In this document: one piece after another, positions 35,522-43,144 of the stretch | How positions within the stretch are numbered: the first letter of the stretch is position 1 | Layout: each line of letters starts with the position of its first letter | Assembly: GCA_023228995.1 (NCBI GenBank) | Contig: JALOAD010000015.1 | Coordinates: 4,320 to 68,319, forward strand | Length of the DNA: 64,000 nt | Reading direction: 5' to 3' | From: JALOAD01 sp023228995 [NCBI: Candidatus Muiribacterium halophilum] | GTDB taxonomy: Bacteria; Muiribacteriota; Muiribacteriia; Muiribacteriales | The notes under the pieces: model-generated | What the model was told of the DNA's origin: nothing | Seen by the model: only the letters and a program-made list of their open reading frames with translations | Databases searched by the model: none | Program-made: the position numbers and the translations under genes

Positions 35522-35563
35522 GGTAATACTTACTCTGCTCTATTTATTCAGAAGAGTATTACC
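35522..35563 (-). terminator. rho-independent terminator-like hairpin between pilC and moxR
   Basis: On the minus strand GGTAATACT (35563-35555) pairs with AGTATTACC (35530-35522); the arms continue imperfectly with TCTG/CAGA. The hairpin is followed by TCATTTTTTTT. The T-run ends where the GGAGGA SD of moxR begins. It most likely ends pilB-pilT-pilC transcripts. Confidence 0.7.
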
Positions 35564-35567
35564 CCAA

Positions 35568-35650
35568 TACATAATTATTCATTATTTATTCTTAATTTTT
35601 CATTATTCATTATTAATTATTAATTTTTCATTTTTCATTTTTCATTATTT
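35568..35650. repeat. low-complexity ATTCATT / TTTTCATT repeat
   Basis: About 80 bases built from short units such as TTTTTCATT, ATTCATTATT and AATTATT, directly downstream of pilC on the minus strand. No gene or hairpin of note is inside. Slippage at such tracts is likely. Confidence 0.65.
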
Positions 35651-35654
35651 ATCA

Positions 35655-36857
35655 CTAACCAGCCTGATTAATCATTTCAAGCATAGGCATAAATATAGCA
35701 AGTACTATTCCCCCAATAACAACACCCATGAATACAATAACAATCGGCTCAATTATAGAAGTAAGTCCTTTTACCGCTGTATCAACTTCCTGATCATAAA
35801 AATCAGCAACTTTACTTAACATTACATCAAGTTCACCTGTTTCTTCACCAACTGCTATCATCTGAATAACCATTGGAGGAAACACTGCACTTTGTTTAAG
35901 AGGTTCAGATATACTTTCCCCTTCTTTAATAGATACTCTTGTTTTAAGAACAGCTTCTGTAATAATTACATTGCCAGCTGTATTTGCTGTAACCTCAAGA
36001 GCTTGAAGTATAGGAACACCGGCTGATATCAATGTACCTAATGTTCTTGTAAACTTAGATACAGCAACTTTTCTTAGTAAATTACCAATACCTGGTAATA
36101 CAAGAGAATAAGTATCAAGAAGTCTTCTCCCTTGTTTAGTATCAAAGAATTTTTTTACACCCCATATTCCAAAACCAATTCCAATTATAATAATTATAAA
36201 ATATTTCTGGAAAAAAGATGAAAGTCCTAATAATATCCTAGTTGGAAGCGGTAATGTTGCATCTCCCATACCTTCGAATATTTGCTGGAAATTCGGAAGT
36301 ACAAAAGTTATAAGAAATATAACAACAAGTATTGCAACTGAAAATACAACTGCTGGATATGTCAAAGCACCTTTTACTTTTGCTTTAAGCTGTTCTGAAC
36401 TTTCTAGATAATTTGCCAATCTTTCAAGAATCTGATCAAGAATACCACCAGCTTCACCAGCTCTAACTAAATCGCAAAATAAAACACTAAAAACCAAAGG
36501 ATGTCGTCCTAAAGCTGATGAGAATGTAGAACCTGATTCAACATCATTTCTAACTTGAATCACTATTTCTCTAAAAGCTGGGTTTTCAACTTGATCTTCC
36601 ATAATATTAAGACATCTTACAAGATTAACTCCTGATCCTATCATTGTCGCAAACTGTCTTGCAAAAATTGATACTTCAGAAGTTTTAACCTTTTTTTTAA
36701 AAAAAGTCATTTCTTTGCTTTTCTCTTTTAGAGGGCCAACGATAAAATATCCTTTTTCTTTTAACTTCGCAATAGCCATATCTTTACTAGAACTATCAAT
36801 TTCTCCAGTAAGAGTTTTTCCATCACGGGTCTTGACCTTGTAAGTATATTTTGGCAT
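35655..36857 (-). CDS. pilC: type IV pilus/type II secretion inner-membrane platform protein (PilC/GspF)
   Basis: 400 residues, the family's usual length. After a short N-terminal beta segment (MPKYTYKVKTRDGKTLTGEID) come two T2SF domains, each ending in long membrane helices (about 165-190, 215-235 and 370-395). Conserved motifs include FARQFATMIGSGVNLVRCL, GEAGGILDQILERLANYLE and the repeated FTRTLGTLISAGVPILQALE and GEETGELDVMLSKVADFYDQEV. It forms the membrane platform for the PilB/PilT motors. It is the last gene of the pilB-pilT-pilC run, 63 bases after pilT. Confidence 0.95.
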   Translation of the reverse strand: MPKYTYKVKTRDGKTLTGEIDSSSKDMAIAKLKEKGYFIVGPLKEKSKEMTFFKKKVKTSEVSIFARQFATMIGSGVNLVRCLNIMEDQVENPAFREIVIQVRNDVESGSTFSSALGRHPLVFSVLFCDLVRAGEAGGILDQILERLANYLESSEQLKAKVKGALTYPAVVFSVAILVVIFLITFVLPNFQQIFEGMGDATLPLPTRILLGLSSFFQKYFIIIIIGIGFGIWGVKKFFDTKQGRRLLDTYSLVLPGIGNLLRKVAVSKFTRTLGTLISAGVPILQALEVTANTAGNVIITEAVLKTRVSIKEGESISEPLKQSAVFPPMVIQMIAVGEETGELDVMLSKVADFYDQEVDTAVKGLTSIIEPIVIVFMGVVIGGIVLAIFMPMLEMINQAG

Positions 36858-36920
36858 TTTACTGAACTCTCCCTATATAGTTTTGTGCAATAAAGAATCA
36901 ATCTTTTATATAGTATTTTA

Positions 36921-37985
36921 TTACATAGAAGATTTAAGCATTCTCTTTAATTCGTCAGGATACATAGTAGCATTAAGTGCATTATCCATAGTTACCAACC
37001 CTTTATGATACAATGTGGCAAGACTCTGTTCAAAAGTCTGCATACCTTGATTCTGACTAGTCTGCATAACAGTATATATCTGATGCACCTTAGATTCTCT
37101 AATAAGATTCTGCACTGCTGAATTGTTTATAAGAACTTCACATGCAGGAATTCTACCTTTACCGCTTGCAAGCGGAAGAAGATTCTGAGCTACAACAGCC
37201 TGAATAACAAAAGATAACTGAGTTCTTATCTGTTGTTGTTGATAAGAAGGAAACACATCAATAATTCTGTTTATAGTCTGAGCAGCATCTGTTGTATGCA
37301 AAGTAGCAAAAACAAGATGTCCTGTTTCTGCAAGGGTCAATGCTGATTCAAATGTTTCAAGATCTCGCATTTCTCCAATAAGTATAACATCAGGATCCTG
37401 TCTTAGAACATGCTTAAGAGCACCTTTAAAACTTGTTGTATCCTGACCTAATTCTCTCTGATTTATAATTGATTTTTTATGATAATGTAAATATTCTATT
37501 GGATCTTCAATTGTAAGAATATGACATTTTCTTGTTCTGTTTATTATGTCTATTACAGCAGCAAGAGAAGTCGATTTTCCTGAACCTGTAGGTCCTGTTA
37601 CAAGAACAAGTCCTTTAGCAAGTTTTGCGAATTCTTTAACTTTATCAGGAAGACTCAATTCTTCAATACTAGGTATTTTAGATGGAATAACCCTAAAAGC
37701 AGCTCCAATACATCCTCTTTGTTTATAAACATTTACCCTAAATCTACCAAACCCATGAACAGAATAAGAAAGATCAAGTTCTTTTTTTTCTTCAAATTCT
37801 TTTTGCTGATCAGCATTTAGCATATTATATATAAGACTTCTAGTATCCATTGGAGTAAGAATATCAAGATCAGTTGCTATAAGTTCGCCATCGACCCTAA
37901 TAATAGGCGATGCTCCAACTGTAAGATGTAGATCTGATGCTTCATTATCGATTACCAAATTTAACAGATCATTTAAAACAAACAT
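36921..37985 (-). CDS. pilT: twitching motility ATPase PilT
   Basis: 354 residues. The N-terminal PAS-like domain begins LNDLLNLVIDNEASDLHLTVG. The ATPase core has Walker A GPTGSGKST near 136, the Asp box TIEDPIEYLH, Walker B VILIGEMRDLET and the His box ATLHTTDAAQTINRIID. The PilT-specific AIRAE motif near the C terminus is not obvious, but the length and GRIPACEVLINNSAVQNLIRE segment fit PilT. Drives pilus retraction. It lies 13 bases after pilB. Confidence 0.95.
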   Translation of the reverse strand: MFVLNDLLNLVIDNEASDLHLTVGASPIIRVDGELIATDLDILTPMDTRSLIYNMLNADQQKEFEEKKELDLSYSVHGFGRFRVNVYKQRGCIGAAFRVIPSKIPSIEELSLPDKVKEFAKLAKGLVLVTGPTGSGKSTSLAAVIDIINRTRKCHILTIEDPIEYLHYHKKSIINQRELGQDTTSFKGALKHVLRQDPDVILIGEMRDLETFESALTLAETGHLVFATLHTTDAAQTINRIIDVFPSYQQQQIRTQLSFVIQAVVAQNLLPLASGKGRIPACEVLINNSAVQNLIRESKVHQIYTVMQTSQNQGMQTFEQSLATLYHKGLVTMDNALNATMYPDELKRMLKSSM

Positions 37986-37998
37986 TATTCCTCCTAAA

Positions 37999-39729
37999 TT
38001 ATGCTACGGTAACTGAAGTTACTTGTTCGACTGTTGTTGTTCCTAAAAGAAGTTTTCTTAAACCTGATTCTCTAAGAGTGTACATTCCTTCAGCTCTTGC
38101 AACTTTTCTTACTTCGGTGACTGATTTTTTTTGAATTATCATTTCTTTTAAATTTTCGCTTATAGGCATAACTTCATAAACACCAGTTCTACCTTTATAA
38201 CCTTCGTTATTACACATTTCACAGCCTTTCCCTTTATAAAATACCAGATTGTTAAGATCTATATTTTTCATACCTAATTTTATTAGAAGTTCTGGAGTCA
38301 AACCAAGGCTTTTCACAAGTTCAGGTTTTGGTTTATATTCAATTTTACAATTATTACATATAGTTCTAACAAGTCTCTGTGCCTGAACTAGTATAACAGA
38401 AGTAGCAACCATATACGATTCCACACCCATATCAATAAGTCTTCCAACAGTTGACGCAGCATCATTTGTATGTAGAGTGGAAAGCACTAGATGTCCTGTA
38501 AGAGAAGCTTTAATCGCAATCTCAGCAGTTTCATAATCTCGAATCTCTCCAACCATTATAATATCAGGATCTTGTCTCAAAAATGATCTTAAGGCTGCTG
38601 CAAAAGTAAGTCCAATCTCTGGTCTACACTGAACTTGATTTATACCATGAAGATTATACTCAACAGGGTCTTCAGCAGTCATTATATTAACATCTGGTGT
38701 ATTTAGTCTATGAAGTCCTGAATAAAGTGTAGTTGATTTACCAGAACCGGTCGGACCTGTCACTAGAAGAATTCCATTAGGCTGTTCTAAAGCTCTATTG
38801 AATCTTTTAAGCGATTCAGGTTCAAAACCTGATTTTGTAAGGTCAACATTAAGATTTGACTGATCAAGTATTCTCATAACTATTTTTTCACCATATTGAC
38901 ATGGTAATGAAGAAACTCGAAGATCTATTGGTTTACCATTAACTTTTATTTTTATCTTTCCATCCTGCGGAAGTCTTTTTTCTGCAATATCAAGTTTACT
39001 CATAATCTTTACACGAGAAGTTATAGCAGCCTGAGCTTTTTTAGGTGGATTCATTCTATTATGGAGAACACCATCATATCTAAACCTAACTCTAAGATCT
39101 TTTTCATAAGGTTCAATATGAATATCAGAAATTCCGCCTTCAACAGCTTGAGTTATTAAAAGGTTAACAAGTTTGATTATGGGAGCATCATTTTCGCCAA
39201 GTTCTGCATCAAGATCATCAAGATTATCAAGAGATTCTTTCTCTTTACCAATATCTGCAAGATCTTCAATAAGATTACTAACCTGACTATCTGCTCCAAA
39301 CGCATTATCAAGTGCAGTACCTATATCTGAAGAAGTAGCAACAACAGGTTTTACAGACAAACCGGTCATAAGCTGTATATCATCAATTGCAAGTATATTG
39401 AGTGGATCTACCATTGCAACAGTAAGTTTATTTCCAACTTTATTAATTGGAATAAGCTGATATCTTCTTGCAATATGCTCAGGTACAGTCCTAGCAATTG
39501 CAGGGTCAATAAGGTAAGTTGCAAGATTGACATAAGGAATTTTCATCTGTTTTGCCAATGCTTCAACCATATCAGTTTCTGATACAAGATCCATTTCTAC
39601 AAAAATCTTTCCTAGTCTTTTACCAGTCTTTTTTTGAATCTGCAAAGCTTTTTGAAGTTGTTCCTCGTCTATAAGCCCTTCCTCAAGAAGAGCATCTCCA
39701 ATCCTGAGTCTTTTAATTGGCATTACCAT
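37999..39729 (-). CDS. pilB: type IV pilus assembly/secretion ATPase (PilB/GspE)
   Basis: 576 residues. The N-terminal MshEN/GspE-N domain (IGDALLEEGLIDEEQLQKAL) is followed by a linker and the ATPase domain: Walker A GPTGSGKST near 340, Asp box TAEDPVEYNL, Walker B IIMVGEIRDYETAE and His box STLHTNDAASTVGRLID. A tetracysteine zinc motif (CNNC near 465 and CEMC near 500) is intact, as in PilB/GspE assembly ATPases. The start at 39729 has a near-perfect SD (GAGGTGAT) and overlaps the end of aroE by 17 bases. The N-terminal MshEN fold can bind c-di-GMP in some homologues; not testable here. Confidence 0.95.
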   Translation of the reverse strand: MVMPIKRLRIGDALLEEGLIDEEQLQKALQIQKKTGKRLGKIFVEMDLVSETDMVEALAKQMKIPYVNLATYLIDPAIARTVPEHIARRYQLIPINKVGNKLTVAMVDPLNILAIDDIQLMTGLSVKPVVATSSDIGTALDNAFGADSQVSNLIEDLADIGKEKESLDNLDDLDAELGENDAPIIKLVNLLITQAVEGGISDIHIEPYEKDLRVRFRYDGVLHNRMNPPKKAQAAITSRVKIMSKLDIAEKRLPQDGKIKIKVNGKPIDLRVSSLPCQYGEKIVMRILDQSNLNVDLTKSGFEPESLKRFNRALEQPNGILLVTGPTGSGKSTTLYSGLHRLNTPDVNIMTAEDPVEYNLHGINQVQCRPEIGLTFAAALRSFLRQDPDIIMVGEIRDYETAEIAIKASLTGHLVLSTLHTNDAASTVGRLIDMGVESYMVATSVILVQAQRLVRTICNNCKIEYKPKPELVKSLGLTPELLIKLGMKNIDLNNLVFYKGKGCEMCNNEGYKGRTGVYEVMPISENLKEMIIQKKSVTEVRKVARAEGMYTLRESGLRKLLLGTTTVEQVTSVTVA

Positions 39730-40495
39730 TTTTTATCACCTCGGTCAAATACTTGTCTATACAATAATAATCGTCAAAAACATCTATTCCGGTAAATATT
39801 TTAAAGTTTATCAAAGCTTGCTCAATCAATAATATTACACCATTATAAAAGGCTAAATTATTGATATTATAGTTAACATCAAAGATTTTATCACAATCAA
39901 AATTCGTTTTCAATTTATTGTCAATAACATTTACCGGTGTCGAATTTACAAAAAAATAACCTCTATACCTTTTTATATCATTATATTCAATTAAATCATT
40001 TGAATATTTTTTTAAAAACTCATCTTTATTTGCTTTATACTTGTTTCTTGTAATAAAAACAGGTTTTATATTAAAATTTTTGTATAAAGAGTAAGCTATG
40101 CTTTTTGCCGTTATACCGGTTCCTGCAATAATAAAGTTTTTGGAAAGTATTTTATTTCTTTTAATAAAATTCACAAATCCATCTCCGTCTGTGTTAAAAG
40201 AAAAAAATCTATTTTTAATTTTTATTACTGTATTTGCACCACCAATAATCTTTACATCCTCTGAAGGTTCAGTATATTTAACTATTTCTTTTTTAAAAGG
40301 ATATGTTACATTGAATCCTTGCAGATTTTTAATTTTTATCAATGCACTTATAACTTCATCAAATACATTTATAGAAAATGAAAAGCCTGAATAACAATTA
40401 TTTAGGTTGTATTTTTTAAAAAGAAAATTATAGATTTCAGGCGATAATGAACGAGAAATATCTTCCCCAATTAAAAAATAAGAATCAATAAACAT
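39713..40495 (-). CDS. aroE: shikimate dehydrogenase (NADP+)
   Basis: 260 residues. The substrate-binding SRSLSPEIYNFLF is near residue 14, NVTYPFKKEI with the catalytic Lys near 63, the ANTV segment, and NTDGDGF with the catalytic Asp near 103, followed by a Rossmann-type FIIAGTGITAKSIAYSLY. The glycine-rich loop reads AGTGITA instead of the usual GAGGA, so cofactor binding may differ slightly. It reduces 3-dehydroshikimate in aromatic amino-acid synthesis. It is embedded between a STAS gene and pilB, with overlaps on both sides, so it is cotranscribed with the pilus motor genes for no obvious reason. Confidence 0.9.
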   Translation of the reverse strand: MFIDSYFLIGEDISRSLSPEIYNFLFKKYNLNNCYSGFSFSINVFDEVISALIKIKNLQGFNVTYPFKKEIVKYTEPSEDVKIIGGANTVIKIKNRFFSFNTDGDGFVNFIKRNKILSKNFIIAGTGITAKSIAYSLYKNFNIKPVFITRNKYKANKDEFLKKYSNDLIEYNDIKRYRGYFFVNSTPVNVIDNKLKTNFDCDKIFDVNYNINNLAFYNGVILLIEQALINFKIFTGIDVFDDYYCIDKYLTEVIKNGNAN

Positions 40496-40859
40496 TCTTA
40501 TCTAAAGAAATTTTTGCAGAATTAATTGCACTATCAAGTGTGTCATGAAGTTCAAAAACTCTGGTTAATTTAGATATTTCCAGAATGTTTCTAATTATCT
40601 TATTAACTTCAGCAAGTTTTATCTCACCATCAATTTTTCTTGCATTTTTAAGAAAACCCGCAAGAAGTCCTAAACCAGAACTATTGATATAAATAACATC
40701 TCTCATGTTAAGAATAAAATGTTTTTTTCCCTGCTCAATAAAGTTATTGAATTCTCTTTTAAAATTATCATTAGCAATTTCTGTTATTTCGCCTTTGAGA
40801 TTAAAAATCACAATATTTTCAACAGGTTCTGAAAAATCAAACTCAAACCTATCAGTCAT
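40485..40859 (-). CDS. STAS-domain anti-sigma-factor antagonist
   Basis: 124 residues with a canonical SpoIIAA-like core: ENIVIFNLKGEITEIANDNFKREF, then HFILNMRDVIYINSSGLGLLAGF, where the SSG holds the expected phospho-accepting Ser, and a final helix. This is the most typical antagonist among the stand-alone STAS proteins in the window. The start overlaps the end of the NHL-repeat protein gene by one base and the stop overlaps aroE by 11 bases. It could be a substrate of the SpoIIE phosphatases at 8517 or 24211 (inference). Confidence 0.9.
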   Translation of the reverse strand: MTDRFEFDFSEPVENIVIFNLKGEITEIANDNFKREFNNFIEQGKKHFILNMRDVIYINSSGLGLLAGFLKNARKIDGEIKLAEVNKIIRNILEISKLTRVFELHDTLDSAINSAKISLDKNVY

Positions 40860-42061
40860 CAGTATCTCCCTGTTTGCGTCTTTTTAATTTTGTTTTCAAG
40901 AGTTTTGAGTAATTCATAAGCTCTGCTCTCAAAATCCAAAACTGAAGCTTTTCTTACAATTTCTTTAAAGTCTGAAATTTTTAAAAGCTTATAGTAACAA
41001 TACCCTAAATAATAGTAAGCATTAATGTTCTTATTGTCAATTTTTATTGCATATTCAAAAAATTTTGAAGCCTGAACATAATCTTCTTCAATTATTTTCT
41101 TTTTACCTAATATAAACATCTCAGGCGAAAAAACAAAAACTTTGTTAAAAAACGAATCACTAACATATACTTTCCCAGCATTGTCTACCGTCACAAATTC
41201 AGGATTTTTTAGAATACCATTTCCAATTTCTGACATAAATATATTATTTTTATCAAACTTTTGAACTCTTCCATTGTATTTGTCACATATATAAACATTT
41301 TCAGAATTATCTCCAGCTATACCCGCTGGTCCTCTAAATTGAGTGGGATTTAATCCTCTTTCACCTATATAACCTTTAAACCTATATTTATCATCTAATA
41401 TTTCAACCCTATCATTTCCATAATTTGTTATAAGAATATCACCATCAGCTCTTACAAATATATCAAATGGCTGATCAAGATTACCCGGTTCTCTACCACT
41501 TTTATTATATTCTTCATATAAATTCATATATCTATCAACAACTTTTATATTATCATTAAGTCTATCAGTTAAAAAAATATTATATTTATCATCAATAAAA
41601 CTTCCAGAAATCATAGAAAAATTCAAACCTCTAATACCAACATCTCCACCGTATTCAGCTAATATTTTACCATCTCTAAATATTATTTTAAATGAATAAT
41701 TTCCAGTATCAGTAATAAGATATCTTTCTGTTCCAGGTATTTTTTGAATATCTGAAGGTTTTTTTAAAGCAGCATCTATAATAAATAAAAATTTACCATC
41801 TTCAAAAACGCTTATTCTATTATTTTCTCTTTCAGCCACATACAAACGGTTATACCCGTCATGAGCTACTCCTGTTGGATAATATAACTGACCTTCTTTA
41901 TTTCCTTTTTCACCATAAGTTGCGGTATGATGATAATAATTTGCATTAAAATTGTTTTCTATATTAATATATTTATAATCATCTATAAGTTCGGTAAGTG
42001 GAAATGAAAATCCTGTAATAAAAAATATAAAAATATAGAAACATAATATTAATTTTCTCAT
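40859..42061 (-). CDS. secreted NHL-repeat beta-propeller protein with C-terminal TPR
   Basis: About 400 residues from the ATG at 42061, which puts a signal peptide (MRKLILCFYIFIFFITGFSFP) at the N terminus. An in-frame ATG at 42169 would add 36 residues ahead of the signal and is unlikely. NHL repeats form a six-bladed propeller (GKEGQLYYPTGVAHDGYNRLYVAERENNRISVFE and four or five similar blades). The last 70 residues resemble a TPR pair (ASKFFEYAIKIDNKNINAYYYLGYCY). Probably periplasmic or surface-bound, mediating protein contacts. First gene of the operon STAS-aroE-pilB-pilT-pilC. Confidence 0.8.
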   Translation of the reverse strand: MRKLILCFYIFIFFITGFSFPLTELIDDYKYINIENNFNANYYHHTATYGEKGNKEGQLYYPTGVAHDGYNRLYVAERENNRISVFEDGKFLFIIDAALKKPSDIQKIPGTERYLITDTGNYSFKIIFRDGKILAEYGGDVGIRGLNFSMISGSFIDDKYNIFLTDRLNDNIKVVDRYMNLYEEYNKSGREPGNLDQPFDIFVRADGDILITNYGNDRVEILDDKYRFKGYIGERGLNPTQFRGPAGIAGDNSENVYICDKYNGRVQKFDKNNIFMSEIGNGILKNPEFVTVDNAGKVYVSDSFFNKVFVFSPEMFILGKKKIIEEDYVQASKFFEYAIKIDNKNINAYYYLGYCYYKLLKISDFKEIVRKASVLDFESRAYELLKTLENKIKKTQTGRY

Positions 42062-42195
42062 AAGTCTATTTTCGGTTATAAATATATTATTGTTAAGTTT
42101 ATTGGATGCTTTTATAACATTCCTTGTATAACTCATGTTATTATTGTAATATTTAATCATAGAATTCAAATGATTTTTTTATAAAGGAGTTTTTT

Positions 42196-42987
42196 ATGAA
42201 AGTAGGATATATTCAAAACAACCCTGAATTTGGAAATATTAAAAAAAATGTAGACAATATCTATAATAAACTTGAAAATATAAATAACACCCTTATAGTA
42301 CTTCCTGAATTATTTGCTAGCGGTTACAATTTTACCGACATTTCAGAAGTAAAAGCATTAAGTTCACAAAAAGATAAAGGTTATATATGGGAAGCTCTTT
42401 CTCATATATCAAAAAAAAATAACATTACAATTGTATATGGTTTTGCTGAAAAAGATATAGATAAATTCTTCAATTCATGTAATATAATAGAAAAAGGAAA
42501 ATTATTATCAACATACAGAAAATCTCATCTTTTTTATAAAGAAAAATTATTTTTTTCCAAAGGAGATTCACTTCTTGAACCTGTTAAATTATCTAACGGT
42601 GTAAATATTGGCCTTATGATATGTTTTGACTGGATATTTCCTGAAACTGCAAGAACTCTCGCTCTTAATGGTGCTCATATTATAGCCCACTGTACAAATC
42701 TTGTTCTTCCGTTTTGTCCTGATGCAACTATTACAAGATGTATTGAAAACAAAGTCTTCACAATACTTTCAAATAGAATAGGAAATGAAAACAGAGGAAA
42801 TAATAATCATACATTTATAGGATTAAGCGAAATAGTCAATCCAAACGGAAGTATAATAAACAGGTCATCAAAAGACAAAGAAGATTTATTTGTAACCGAA
42901 ATAAATCCTTTTGAAGCTGAAAACAAAGAAATCAATAATTTTAATAATTTATTTGAAGATAGAAGAACTGATTTGTATTTTGAATAA
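42196..42987 (+). CDS. carbon-nitrogen hydrolase (nitrilase superfamily amidase)
   Basis: 263 residues. The catalytic triad of the family is complete: Glu in LPELFASGYN near residue 38, Lys in YRKSHLF near 113 and Cys in GLMICFDWIFPETAR near 148. The sequence has the length and layout of small omega-amidase/N-carbamoylputrescine amidase-like proteins; the substrate is unknown. AAAGGAG SD before the ATG. It is a single gene, divergent from the NHL-repeat operon and followed by an octamer-repeat region. Confidence 0.88.
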   Translation: MKVGYIQNNPEFGNIKKNVDNIYNKLENINNTLIVLPELFASGYNFTDISEVKALSSQKDKGYIWEALSHISKKNNITIVYGFAEKDIDKFFNSCNIIEKGKLLSTYRKSHLFYKEKLFFSKGDSLLEPVKLSNGVNIGLMICFDWIFPETARTLALNGAHIIAHCTNLVLPFCPDATITRCIENKVFTILSNRIGNENRGNNNHTFIGLSEIVNPNGSIINRSSKDKEDLFVTEINPFEAENKEINNFNNLFEDRRTDLYFE

Positions 42988-43049
42988 GAGTTAAATAGCG
43001 AGATGGTGAAGTGGTGAAATAGTTAAAGCTTTAAATCCATTTCGCTAAT

Positions 43050-43091
43050 CAAAATATTCAGTGAATATTTTGTTTTATGTTCATTGAACAT
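43050..43091. repeat. two tandem perfect hairpins downstream of the amidase gene
   Basis: CAAAATATTC (43050-43059) pairs with GAATATTTTG (43063-43072) around AGT. ATGTTC (43077-43082) pairs with GAACAT (43086-43091) around ATT. Neither is G+C rich nor followed by a strong T-run on the plus strand, so a classical terminator is doubtful. They may be operator-like or part of a repeat family. Confidence 0.6.
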
Positions 43092-43096
43092 TTTGA

Positions 43097-43144
43097 CCTT
43101 TAACCCTTTAACCCTTTAACTATTTAACCCTTTAACTATTTAAC
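43097..43144. repeat. 8-bp tandem repeat YYTTTAAC x6 overlapping the kinase 3' end
   Basis: Six consecutive octamers: CCTTTAAC three times, TATTTAAC, CCTTTAAC, TATTTAAC, then a decayed seventh unit. The last units lie inside the histidine kinase gene, and one of them supplies its TAG stop codon. Copy number change here would alter the stop context and the intergenic length. Confidence 0.8.

Noticed and set aside
43097-43144. Telomere-like TTTAACCC array
   Set aside because: Six short units within a circular-chromosome-type context, overlapping a gene; better described as a microsatellite.
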